Notes under the pieces: generated by a model
What the model saw: only the letters and a program-made list of their open reading frames with translations
Told to the model about the DNA's origin: nothing
Database searches by the model: none
Program-made: the position numbers and the translations under genes
Source of the DNA: Linum tenue
Taxonomy: Eukaryota; Streptophyta; Magnoliopsida; Malpighiales; Linaceae
Reading direction: 5' to 3'
DNA length: 64,000 bases
Assembly: GCA_946122785.1 (NCBI GenBank)
Contig: CAMGYJ010000005.1
Coordinates: 39,298,002 to 39,362,001, forward strand
Shown: one piece after another, positions 43,029 to 54,429 of the stretch
How positions within the stretch are numbered: position 1 is the stretch's first letter
How the letters are laid out: each line of letters begins with the position of its first letter

Positions 43029-45712
43029 TGATAGAAACGTGCATTTTTTCTTAAATTTTTTATTCGGATTATCTTTGTCGATTTGTTATTTTTGTAACTT
43101 GTAGGACTTATTTGGGGATATTTAATAATTCGAGTAGCAGTAGGGAATTGTCCATTTTTTTATAGGAATACTTGTACGTGGGATTAGACCACTAAGCAAG
43201 ATTAAACCCTAAAACACTCTATACTTCCCTTCTCTCTCCTCCTCTCGGCCGAACTCTCCTTCTTCCCTTCACTGCTGCCGATCGGTGGCCACTCTTCTTC
43301 CTCTCTTCTCAATTTCCAAAACACCTCTCCTTCCCCATTTTCTTCATTCAGGCGAGTCACTACCTTGGTGATTTGCCTCGTTTACCCAAATCCCTAGAAA
43401 TCGATAGAACCCTCATTTTAGGTTTCAAATCACAGAAGGCTGCGGAGAAGGCCACAGAGGAGGCGGCCCGGGAAAAGGCAGCTGCGACCACCGCAGCGAC
43501 AGGACAGAGCGACGACGATGAGGCCTGGCCGACGGCGATCGCTCCGAAGGTGGCAAGGAACTTTCGGACCCGATGACACGGGTGCTGGAGACGGTCAGGG
43601 CGGTGAACGAGACCGAGATCGAAGAACTCCAAGTTGCGGTGAACGAACTCTAGGTTGTTGTGAAGAGACTGATGGCAGATCGAGATCTGGCGGAGAAGAG
43701 ACATCAAAAAGAGATGGATGAAATTCGACGAGCTCTAAGCAAACCGGCACGGGATGCGGAAGTGAGACAAGGAAAACAGCCGATACTCGAGACCGCCATG
43801 TGACTCAAGCTCGAGGTTAGGGAAAAGCCAGCCTCGGCGGCGGCTTCGGGTGGGGAGGCGGCGGCGAGCAAGTCGTCGTTGGTAGGAGCCGCGAACCCGG
43901 CGGCGGCGGAAATGACTACCGCAGGGGCAGGCGGGTCGGCCACGACAATCGAGCTAGGACAAGAGATGGCGGCACGGCATGACAAGACCAAAATGCCAGG
44001 CTAAGATAATGTGGGACTCGAATGGGGGTCGGGGTTGCTAGACCCAACAACCCATGAAGAAGAGGGAGGTCGGACCTTGATACCCAAATGGGCTAGGGTG
44101 GTTGGGCCCAGAACAAGCCCCAGAAGAGGATGACATGAGTCTGGCGGGCCGGCCAGAAATGTGGACCGAAACCAATAGGGGCCAGCCAGGTTGGACCAGA
44201 TGTGGGCAGGTGACAATACCGGGTTCGGGTCAAACCAAACTGGCCCGACCGGTTGGACCCACTTGAGTCGAACCAGAAATGAACGGCCCCAGGACAACCA
44301 GCAGTGAAGCGGGCTGAACCGTGGGGTTCCTATGGGAGGGCGCGGATCGGGTAGTGAGGCAGGAGGCTTCCAACCACCTCGCATGGGCCCAGACGCATCG
44401 GGACGAGTGCCCTAGGATTCGAGGAGCTGGTATGCGGGGCAGCCTCAAGGCGAGGAGGGTGTGGATTACTCGTATAGAGGCCCGAGAAACCCACACAATG
44501 GAAGGTATGCTGGGTATGACTGCTTTAATGAAATGGATGATGACTTAGTTTTCAGAGATAAGCCTCCAACCATTGAGTTTCCAAAATTCAATGGGAAAGA
44601 GGACGCATGGTTGTGGTTGTATGCAACTGACAGGTGGTTTAAGAACCACCCAACTAGGGAAGAGAGGAAGGCGCATCTGGCGTCCTTCTACCTGGAGGGC
44701 GACACTCTGCATTGGTGGGAATGGTGGCAGAGTATCGGTCAGAGTTTCTCAAGCTAGGAAATCAGACTAAAGGGGTGCCGAAGGAAACTTTGGTGGGGCT
44801 ATGCTTGGCTGGCCTGAAGCCGGAGATTGCGGCGTCAGTCAGGGTATTTGAATCTGACTCGGTAAGAACTGCTTTCTGTTTTGCAGGTCAAAAGGAAAAA
44901 GAACTTGCTAGCTGGAGGAGCACTATCGGTCGCTATCAGTGGGGGAGGCAGCAGCAGTTCCGCGGGCGGCGGGGGAGGAAGCGTAGCCGCCGGGGTGAGC
45001 ACGGGAGCTGCAGGAGGGAATCCACCTCCACTAGCGACCGCAGGGCCCAGACCTGGTCCCCGAGCTCCACCAAAAGGCTTCGTCAGACTGTCACCCGGTG
45101 AGATTGAGTAGAAGCGGCAGGAAGGCAAGTGCTTCAACTGTAATGAGAGGTTCACCGTCGGGCACCAATGCCCAAGGCCAGATTTAATGATGCTTGTAGG
45201 CCGCTGGGAAGATGATGCAGAGGAGGAGGCAACAGAAGACAATGGAGGGAATCAATGAGCTCCAGTCAACCTTGAGGGCAAGGTTGTTTCCAAGGGGGTG
45301 GGGATGATAGAAACCCGCATTTTTCCATAATTTGCTTATTTGGATTATCTTTGTGGGTTTGTTATTTTCGTAACTTGTAGGGCTTATTTGGGGATATTTA
45401 ATAATTCGGGTAGCAATAGAGAATTGTCCATTTTTTTTACCAGAATACTTGTACGTGAGATTAGACCACTAAGCAAGATTAAATCCTAAAGAATTCTCTA
45501 CTTTCCTTCTCTCTCCTCCTCTCGGCCGGCCGAACTCTCCTTCTTCCCTTCACTGCTGCCGATCGGCATCCACTCTTCTTCCTCCTTTTTTCAATTTTCA
45601 AAACACCTCTGCTATCCCATTTTCTCATTCAGGCGAGTCATTACCTTGGTGATTTGCCTCATTTACCCAAATCCCTAGAAATCGATAGAAACCTCATTTT
45701 AGGTTTTTATCA
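43029..45712 (+). mobile_element. Gag-only LTR element (TR-GAG-like), nested in LINE-B (unit 2)
   Basis: Copy of 27164-29847, with TSD GGATG at 43024-43028 and 45713-45717. Three of the four substitutions seen between the duplication units fall in this element. Confidence 0.85.
43573..45258 (+). pseudogene. Ty3/gypsy-type gag, multiple stops and frameshifts (unit 2)
   Basis: Copy of 27708-29393. It differs by the substitutions at 43910 and 45222, and shares all stops and frame changes. Confidence 0.8.
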
Positions 45713-45717
45713 GGATG

Positions 45718-45927
45718 GCCCTAAAATTAGACATCGAGAAGCCTTGTGATAGGGTAGAGTGAGAATTCTTATAATCTCTTATTTAAAGTTTAGGTTTTTG
45801 TTAACTATGATTGAGTTGGTTACGAGAATGTGTCACTATAGATTTTGGTTCTTATTAATGGTACTCCACATGGCTATTTCAACCAGAACGTGGCATTTTG
45901 ACAAGGGGATCTACTCTCCCAATTGAT

Positions 45928-45996
<69 letters not shown>

Positions 45997-46189
45997 TTCA
46001 GGTTTTTTCATTCGTTCACAATCAGTGCAAGCTCAGTTTATTCATGGACTGAAAATACATCGATGGTGTGGCCGGTGATATAACATCTTTTTTGTGTGCA
46101 TATGATACTTATCTTTTTTTACCGTGATTCACTTTTGGAATGTCATAACCTTCTTAGTCAATTTGCATCCTATAAACAGGTAAGTGGAA
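45718..46189 (+). pseudogene. LINE-B ORF2, decayed, right part (unit 2)
   Basis: Copy of 29853-30330, shorter by 6 bases in the CT/TA microsatellite. Confidence 0.7.
45926..45994. repeat. (CT)n(TA)n microsatellite (unit 2)
   Basis: The same tract, shorter than in unit 1. It is one of the two length differences between the units. Confidence 0.95.
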
Positions 46190-47006
46190 AAAAAGTGAAT
46201 CTTTAGAAATCCACCTTCACTTTTAGCAATGATGTCCTACCTACAGAAGTTGCTACCATCATCTCTCTTTTATGATTATCAACTGGTGGCCATCAAGACC
46301 GTTAAGCTCACAACATCACTAATGAATCGTGGTGGGCTAGAAGCAAGTGTAAGCACGTTAGGTCATCCAAATACAACAGATAGTACCCCTTATTTCGAGC
46401 ATTATGGAAAGGATGTCATCTAACCAGTCTCTTCTTTTCTTATCTTATACCACTCGTTATAAATAGGTGTACTATTGTGCTTTCTCTGTACCTCTTTTCA
46501 CACGTTCGGTGCCTTGTGGATATTCCTTGCAGTCAAAACATTTTTCTTAATTTGAGCCTCCGGAAAAGCTCCAATGGATGATTGATTGAAACCCAAATTA
46601 CCACGAGGATTCTTTGTATTTGCCACACCTAGAATCAACCAGTATACATCATCTAACCACTCAATCTTGATTTAAGCTTGCACCCGAAATTTCCAAAAAT
46701 AGTAAAATGCCTCGTTTCCTTTGGCGGATAAGAATTATGAGCCTTTATCTGTAACACCCTTCACATTTACATATAATACACCAATTTACTTTACGTAAAA
46801 CAGTACAAGGAGGCTGCGCAGTATACCCTAGCGCTCCGAGTTTCTCGGAGACGGCGATCTCTTCTTTTCCAAATGGCAACGATGACAACCCTAGCGCAAC
46901 ACCGGTTTCATGCAGGGCGCCGGCCAAAGGGGCCAGCCCCCCGCATCGCGACCACCACATCCTAACGGGGGACAAAGACAATCACCCGCGATCTCTTCTT
47001 CTCCAA

Positions 47007-48662
47007 ATGGCAACGATGACAAAGAGGCTCACCACCCCAAAAAGAAGGCAAAAAAACATTCAAGAAAATCCGCTTTATGAAGCAGCTCCGATGATGGAAG
47101 ATACCAATACCGCGCAACAACCCAGTGAGAAGGCGGCCGCTGTCGACAGCCAAGCTCTGAGCCCGAGATCCACTCCGCAATCAGCTTGGGGGGCAGGGAC
47201 AAAGAAGAAGCTTTTTAGTGACATGTTAACAGAGGATTCATGGTACGTTGCAGAATCCGACTCCAAGGACGTGGCAATGGCAATGAAGGAAGATGATTTA
47301 GATGATGAAGTTCCTGAAAATGATGACCCGACCTGTCCTACCATCCCTTTCTCATCAATGGAAAAGCTACGCTACAGACGTAAATGGCGATCAGCCCTAA
47401 TCGTCAAGGTGCTAGGGAAAACTTTCCTGTTTCCCATCTTGTCACGGCGACTGGAATACCTATGGGCCAAATGTGGTAGCATCCAGATAACGAGTCTATC
47501 GTTTGGCTTCTATGCAGTTAGATTCGCAAATCAGATGGACTACGAGCAAGCAGCGGTGGGTGGGCCATACATGATAGGCGAGTAATACCTTACTGTACGC
47601 CCATGGCGGAAGAACTTTGACCCTAAGACAGCTGAAGTTGCTAGAACTATGGTGTGGGCTCGACTACCAGCCCTCCCGGTTGAATTTTTCAACGAGGAAG
47701 CGGTTGAGCGTATCGCTACGCGCATCGGAAAACCAATCAGGGTGGACCGTGCAACCAAAGAGTGTGCTATCGGTTGATTTGCAATAGTCAGCGTTGAGGT
47801 TGACTTAACAAAGCCCCTACTCTCGCAATACAAAATCGAAGGGAAAACTTACTACATTGAGTTTGAAGGGCTCCATACGATTTGTTCATAATGCGGCTAG
47901 TATGGCCACTCAAGCAAGACTTACCCATCACTCGCAAGGCCATCATCACCCATGGTAGAAGAACCCACAGTTGTGAAAACGACTGAGATATCCAACCCCC
48001 TATATGGTGACTGGATGATAGCCAAGTCCAAGGGAAGAAACAATAAGAAGCAGGTCAACTCTGCGGAGAGAAGTAAGAATTCCAAACCACGGCCAGATGA
48101 CGAGTCTGTGAAAATCTTAGCAAAAAAGACTAGTTCGGGTTCGGGATCAAGGTTTGAAGGCTTAGCAACGGAGGAAGCCGAGGAAGAACCGGCGGAAGAA
48201 ACAGTAGCACCAACCAGAAAATCAAGTGACATGGAAACAGGAGGGTCGCCAGATGAGGAAGTCAGCACACATCCCCTGCCTTCGGATTCTCAAACGGTAG
48301 TGGATCCACCACAACATACGAGACTTGTTGATGTCCCTGTCAAGCAGGGGACGACACTGATGAACAAATCCCAGAATGTCAAAGTGGTTGCTAGCAATGC
48401 CAGCCACACCAACAAAGGTGTTGCTAAGAAAGGCCAACTCAAAGCCTCTGCAGACCAGAAAATTCCGAAAAAGAATGGAAAGAGTACGACTCCGTCAGAG
48501 AAACGTTCGAACCAAACTGACATTGAGCCTGAAGGAAAAGAAAATAGAAAGGATCCAACTCAACTCGGGGTGAAGCAGCCCACCACTACTTCTCCACCTG
48601 GTAATCATGGCACTACTCCGATGGGGGAGGGGGGTCTTAGAACCCCAAATATCGGCTCTTGA
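47007..48662 (+). pseudogene. LINE-C ORF1: DUF4283/zinc-knuckle protein with three stops (unit 2)
   Basis: Copy of 31148-32803 with the same three stops. The substitution at 47899 (G to A) lies next to the knuckle and changes a Trp codon (TGG) to a stop (TAG), so this copy carries a fourth nonsense codon. Confidence 0.8.
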
Positions 48663-48713
48663 TTGTCAGCTTAGCTGACGGCGGGGTTAGTTTCACCTTC
48701 TAACACTTTCCCC

Positions 48714-51700
48714 ATGTTAAGTGTTCTTGCGTGGAACTGCCAGGGGGCATGTAAGGATGTGTTTTTATGTACTTTGGAGTCTTTCTACAGGCCTTCTAGG
48801 ACGGATATTCTGATTATTATCGAGCCAAAAATTAGTGGTGACGCTACAGAGCGGGTCATCGCTAGAATGGGCTTCGGCGGTGTTTTGGTGACGGAAGCTG
48901 TTGGCATCTGGGTTCTCTGGCAATAGCGAGATTTTAAAATTTCCCCCATCTCTGTGTGGGAACAAATGATCCACTTTCACTGTGAGAGAAGGGATGATCC
49001 CAACCAGGCAGTCCTGATCTCTGCGTGTTATGGTAGCCCAACTGCGGCGAGACGGGCAGACTTGTGGTCCGAGATCTATAGACTGGCTAAAAACATAAAG
49101 CTACTGTGGCTCCTTGCCGGGGACTTCAACTCAGTCCTAGGCCCCAGAGATCGCACAGGGGGAGCTGACTATAATGACTCTCGTAGCAGGGCTTTCAGGA
49201 ATTGTGTCGAGGGATCTGATTTGCTTGACGTGGGTTTCTCCGGGCCTCGATTTACTTGGTGTCGGGGGCTACTTCAACAAAGACTTGATTGGGCCCTGTG
49301 TAATAGAAACTGGATGCTAAAATTTCCGAAAACCACTAATACCCACCTGGAGAGGATTGGGTCGGATCACAGGCCCATCTTTATTCAAGCGGAGGGGGTG
49401 ACCAACAGCTGCAAAGTTCCTCGACCTTATCGTTTTCAGGCTGAATGGATATCTCACGAGGACTTCCACCGAGTCATGGAGGAAAATTGGAACCAATCGG
49501 GGAATCTACCATCCTCACTGGGTAAGTTAACCAGTGCTCTGCAGGAATGGAACCGGAGGGTCTTTGGGCATATCCTACAACGGAAGCGGCGACTAGCGCG
49601 TCGACTACGAAAAATTGAAGTGTTTAACGAGCTGTCCCCCACTGAGGAGTCGCGCCGAGACGAAGAGGAAACCCGGCGAGAGCTGGAGTTAACGCTATGG
49701 CAAGAGCAAGTCTTTTGGCTCCAAAAATCCAGAGCTTCCTGGCTTGTGGAAGGGGATCGTAATACAAGATTCTTCCATATGTCGACCCTTAAACGTCGGC
49801 GCTTTAATCGTATTCTGGGGTTGAAGAACAACGAGGGCCACTGGGTTTTTGATGAGAATGAATTGCGAGGTATGGCTGTGTCCTTTTTCAAAGTTCTTTA
49901 CCAGGCTGAATTGGGAGTCTTGCCATGGCTTCCCAAGGGCTTCATAGCCTTGTCGGCTTCCACCTGTGCCAGTCTTGAGCGGCCCATAGCTAGAGATGAG
50001 ATCATTGAAGCAATCAAATCCATGGGGAACTTAAAAGCTCCGGGGAAGGATGGCTATCAGCCGATTTTCTACAAGCACTGTTGGGATAAAGTGGGGGATA
50101 GCCTTGTCAATTTCGTGGAGGAATGCTTCAGGCAACCTGAAATCATTTCCCAGGTAAATGAAACCTTACTTGTCCTTATTCCCCAAAAAGAAGCTCCTGA
50201 ATCCCTTCTCCAGTTTCGACCTATTGGATTATGCAATGTGACTTACAAAACTTTGGCGAAGTGCTTGGTAAACCGGATCAAACCCTTGATGGGGAGTCTG
50301 GTTCATTCGACGCAAACAAGTTTTGTACCTGGCAGGCATATATCGAACAATATAATCATCGTGCAAGAAGTAGTCCACTCCATGGGACTAAAGAAGGGTA
50401 GAAAAGGGCAAATGGCTTTGAAGATCGACCTAACTAAGGCTTATGACAGATTGAGTTGGAGTTTTGTCAAGGAGGTGATCACTGAGATAGGATTTCCAAC
50501 GAAACTGATTGACGCTATTATGGCCTGTATTACCTCTCCAACATTGCAGGTCCTCTGGAATGGGAAAAATACTGAAGAGTTCAAACCATCAAGAGGTCTA
50601 AGGCAGGGATGCCCGTTATCACCTTACCTCTTCACTCTTTGTCTGGAGAAGCTCAGTCATCTCATCCGGGAATCCATCGATCAGAGAAAGTGGAAACCTA
50701 TCCGTCTTAATCCTGGAGGACCACTACTCTCTCATGTTTTTTTCGCAGATGACCTGATTCTATTTGCCGAAGCAAGCGCCGATCAAGCTACAGTGGTCAT
50801 GGACTGTCTAGACACTTTCTGTCAAGCTTCGGGGCAACTTGTCAACAGGGAAAAATCGGTGGTCTTTTTCTCAAAGAACACCAATCGCACCACCAGTTCC
50901 AGCACAGCAAGCATACTCGGAATGCCAGCTACCCAGGACCTTGGAAGATATCTAGGTGTCCCGGTGCTGCATGGAAGAGTTACGAAGGACACTTATCGCT
51001 ACATTCTGGACAGAATAAATTCTAAGCTTTCGGGATGAAAGCTAGGAGCTTGACTCTTGCAGGAAGGGTGACCCTAGCCACTTCAGTTTTATGCTCTCTA
51101 CCGACTTATGCTATGCAGACAACGCTCTTACCTATCTCCATTTGCGATGAAGTTGACAAGTGAGTTAGAGGTTTTATTTGGGGTTCCACCCCAGAAGCAA
51201 GGAAACTTCACCTGGTTCATTGGGAAGGAATTTGTAAGAAAAAGGAAGACGGTGGACTGGCACTTCGGAAAGCTCACGAGCTCAACCTAGCTTATCTCAC
51301 AAAGCTGAACTGGCGCTTCCTGAAGAACCCAGATGAGATATGGGTTCAAGTTTTGCAATCAAAATATTTCAAAATGAGGGAGGGTAACCTGAGGGCTAAA
51401 ACATCGGTAAGACAGTCAAACCTTTGGCGGGGAATGCAGCGCACATGGCCTATAATGACAGCAGGCATGGAAATGGCCATCAAGGATGATAAGTCTACTT
51501 CCTTTATGACAGACCGATGGATTGGCACTGGAGAATGCCTTGATGATCATGCTTTACCCCACATGGATGAACTGGATGATGATCAATGCGTGGCAAGTTT
51601 CGTTCAATCTAATGGGGAATAGGACTTGGAGAGGATGAGAAATTTTCTACCGGAAGAGATGGTGCTTAGAGTTGCGGGTGTTCAACCACCCTGCCCTGAG

Positions 51701-52811
51701 GCAGGAGAGGATCTCCCAATTTGGGGACCTGAAGCGGATGGAAGGTTTAGGATTCGCACGGCCTATGATATTGCTGCCAGTTATGAGGTGGACCATCGAC
51801 AGGGAGATGGGAAGTTTATTTGGAAATGGCAGGGGCCTCCCAAAATCTGCTTCTTTATTTGGCTAGCTATTAAAGGCAGGCTCCTCACCAACTCCGAGAG
51901 GCAACGTAGACACCTCTCCAGCTCGGACAAGTGCAACAAATGTGAAAATCAGGTCGAATCGGTGTTACATGTTCTGAGGGATTGTGAACTTGCAAGAGAA
52001 GTCTGGCGTACCATCATTGAGCCGGAAAACCATTCTTCATTCTTTGCTGCAGATTGCAAGAAGTGGTTGGTGGATAATCTCAACAACTCCGAATTCAGCT
52101 TGCGATTTGGTGCGACCTGCTGGGCTCTTTGGAAGGCTCGCAATGAGCGCGTTTTTAAGGGTAAGTCAACGACGAAGGATGGCTTCATGAGACGGATCAA
52201 CGAATGGCTCGTGATTATCAAAAGTGCTATGGAAAAGGATCAGGCCCTGCATCACACACCCACCCCATCGAGACAGGTAGCTGAGATAGCATGGACCCCC
52301 CCCCCCCCCGCCTCAACACTGGATCGCTATCAATTGTGACGGGTCGGTTCTGCAGAATTCAGGTAGCGCGTCTGCAGGAGGCTTACTGAGAGACCGTGAT
52401 GGTCGTTGCCTGGGGGCTTTCGCATGCAATCTGGGAATCTATTCTATCACAACTGCTGAACTTCGAGGAGCTGTTCTGGGGCTACAAGCGGCTTGGAATG
52501 AGGGATACCGTTAAGTGCAACTCCAACTAGACTCACAAGTTGCAGTCAAACTACTACAGGAAAAGGACAACAGAGACCATGCCCAAGTCGGGGTGATGAG
52601 CAGAGCACAAGAGCTGCTGTTGAAGCAATGGGAAGTTGAGATTCATCACATCTACAGGGAAGGAAACAAATGTGCTGATTTTTTGGCCAACCTGGGGCAT
52701 ACCCTTGATATTGGTATCCACTGTATCCCGATCGATCATAGTGAACTGAACAATTTGATCTTGTACGACAGGCAGGGCCTTTCAGAGCCCAGGAATATTA
52801 TAATAAACTGA
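48714..52811 (+). pseudogene. LINE-C ORF2: endonuclease, RT, zf-RVT and RNase H (unit 2, broken)
   Basis: The same endonuclease and RT as in unit 1, with FADD at about 50747. After the frameshift at about 51036 and stops near 51161 and at 51620-51622, the frame continues into a zinc-binding domain. It reads WKWQGPPKICFFIWLAIKG, CNKCENQVESVLHVLRDC. A C-run at 52297-52308 shifts the frame again at 52339. An RNase H domain follows: INCDGS, TTAELRGAVLGLQAAW, a stop near 52514, QLDSQVAVKLLQ, HIYREGNKCADFLANLGH. It ends at 52811. The damage is three internal stops plus one in RNase H, and two frameshifts. It cannot be autonomous now. Confidence 0.9.
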
Positions 52812-53075
52812 TAGGGAGCGTGGCCTTCCTTTGATAAAAAAAAAAACAGTACAAGGTTTATAAACCGGTTAAAACATATCACAAAATACAACGTTGTTAT
52901 CAAACTTGCCTAAAAAAAACTTCTTTCATTTCCTGAAACCTTAAAATGTATATATGGATATCCAAGTCTTCCGCCCCTTAGGACATGACTCAGGGAAAGA
53001 GCAAAGACAACCTATCTTTCTACAACCGTCGAGCCGTTATTCTTCTTGATCATGACGAATCAAGTGATTTAATGT

Positions 53076-54334
53076 GGAAAAAATTCAAAAGTACCACTGT
53101 TTAGCAAAAAATTTCCAAAAATACCACCCAACCCCAAAAAATTCCAAAAATACCACCCTTTTTCAAAAACCGCCACCCCACCCAGCGGTTTGGTCGAAAA
53201 CCGCTTGTCGGGGGCGCGGTTTTGGACCAAACCCCGGGCCTGGGGGCGGTTATAAAAAAAAAAAAAAATTGGACCAAAACCGCTGGGTGGGGTGGCGGTT
53301 TGGCCCAAAACCGCCACCCCAACCAGCGGTTTGGTCCAAAAGTTCGGTCGAAACTTCGAACGAACGTAACTTTTCACTCGGGTATCCGATCATAGCGATT
53401 GTTTTTTTCATTTCGCATAACTTTTCAAGATCTACAACTTTTACTAGGATGAAATTTTCAAAACAGGAACTATTTGTGGATATACGGGACCTTGAGAATA
53501 ACTTTACCTTTACTTTTCAGAAATCCATGTACATTTTGAAATTATGATTATATTAAAAGTTGTAGATCTTGAAAAGTTATGCGGAATCAAAAAAAAGTTC
53601 ATAACATTCGGAGTTTGGAGCACAAAGTTATGGCCGCCCAAAGTTTGACGAAAGGCGAGACCCGGCGGTTTGCGGCCTCCATTTTTTGAATCCGAATCAC
53701 TTTTTGAGATCTTGCAAGTCTCAAACAGTCGGGTTCCGTCTTCGTCTCGAAAAAACGTCATTTGCCACCCCGAACGGCATTTTTTTTTATTTCGTCAAAC
53801 TTTGGGCGGCCACAACTTTGTGCTCCAAAATCCGAATGTCATGAATTTTTTTTTTATTCCGCATAACTTTTCAAGATCTACAACTTTTAATATAATCATA
53901 ATTTCAAAATGCACATGTATTTCTGAAAAGTAAAGGTAAAGTTATTCTCAAGGTCCCGTATATCCACAAATAGTTCCTGTTTTGAAAATTTCATCCTAGT
54001 AAAAGTTGTAGATCTTGAAAAGTTATGCGAAATGAAAAAAAGAATCGCTACGATCGGATACCCGAGTGCAAAGTTACGTTCGTTTGAAGTTTCGACCGAA
54101 TTTTTGGGACAAACCGCCACCCCACCCAGCGGTTTTGGTCCAAATTTTTTTTTTTTATAACCGCCCCCTAGGCCCGCGGTTTGGTCCAAAACCGCGCCCC
54201 CGACAAGCGGTTTTCGACCAAACCGCTGGGTGGAGTGGCGGTTTTTGAAAAAGGGTGGTATTTTTGGAATTTTTTGGGATTGAGTGGTATTTTTGGAATT
54301 TTTTTTTAAACAGTGGTACTTTTGGATTTTTTCC
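53076..54334. mobile_element. Foldback Mutator-like element (1.26 kb)
   Basis: Two arms of about 540-580 bp (53076-53655 and about 53792-54334) are inverted copies with mismatches and small indels. They surround a loop of about 135 bp. The ends GGAAAAAATTCAAAAG and its inverse match with one difference. The 9-bp TSD ATTTAATGT (53067-53075 and 54335-54343) is exact, as for Mutator-like elements. The outer arm is built of ATACCACCC, AAAATTCCAAAAA and CGGTTTGGTC repeats. ORFs in both arms are repeat artefacts. Confidence 0.9.
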
Positions 54335-54429
54335 ATTTAATGTAGGCATCTATCTTTCCTTTGTCCCCCCATATTTTCCTTATCAATAGAGATTACTCCC
54401 GATCTAAATCACCCTTTCTTCATTCATAG

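Larger units (their letters stand above)
35686..51544 (+). repeat. Large tandem duplication, unit 2 (15,859 bp)
   Basis: Second copy of 19824-35685. Substitutions seen by eye are 27175/43040 (C/T), 28045/43910 (C/A), 29357/45222 (A/G) and 32040/47899 (G/A). At its right end the LINE ORF2 continues uninterrupted into 51545 onward, so this copy keeps the ancestral right flank while unit 1 keeps the ancestral left flank. Confidence 0.97.
46811..52846 (+). mobile_element. LINE-C, full-length L1-type element (6.0 kb)
   Basis: It has a 5'UTR, ORF1, ORF2 with endonuclease, RT, zinc finger and RNase H, and a poly(A) tail (52836-52846). It is flanked by the direct repeat CAGTACAAGG (46801-46810 and 52847-52856; possibly 14 bp counting the shared A's). 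The 5'UTR repeats the phrase around the start codon: CCAAATGGCAACGATGACAA occurs at about 46869 and again at the ORF1 start. It is the only complete retroelement with both ends in the window, but both ORFs are broken. Confidence 0.95.

Noticed and set aside
53069..54349. Pro/Lys/Tyr-rich ORFs in the foldback arms
   Set aside because: Mirror-image ORFs from the inverted arms, consisting of short repeats.
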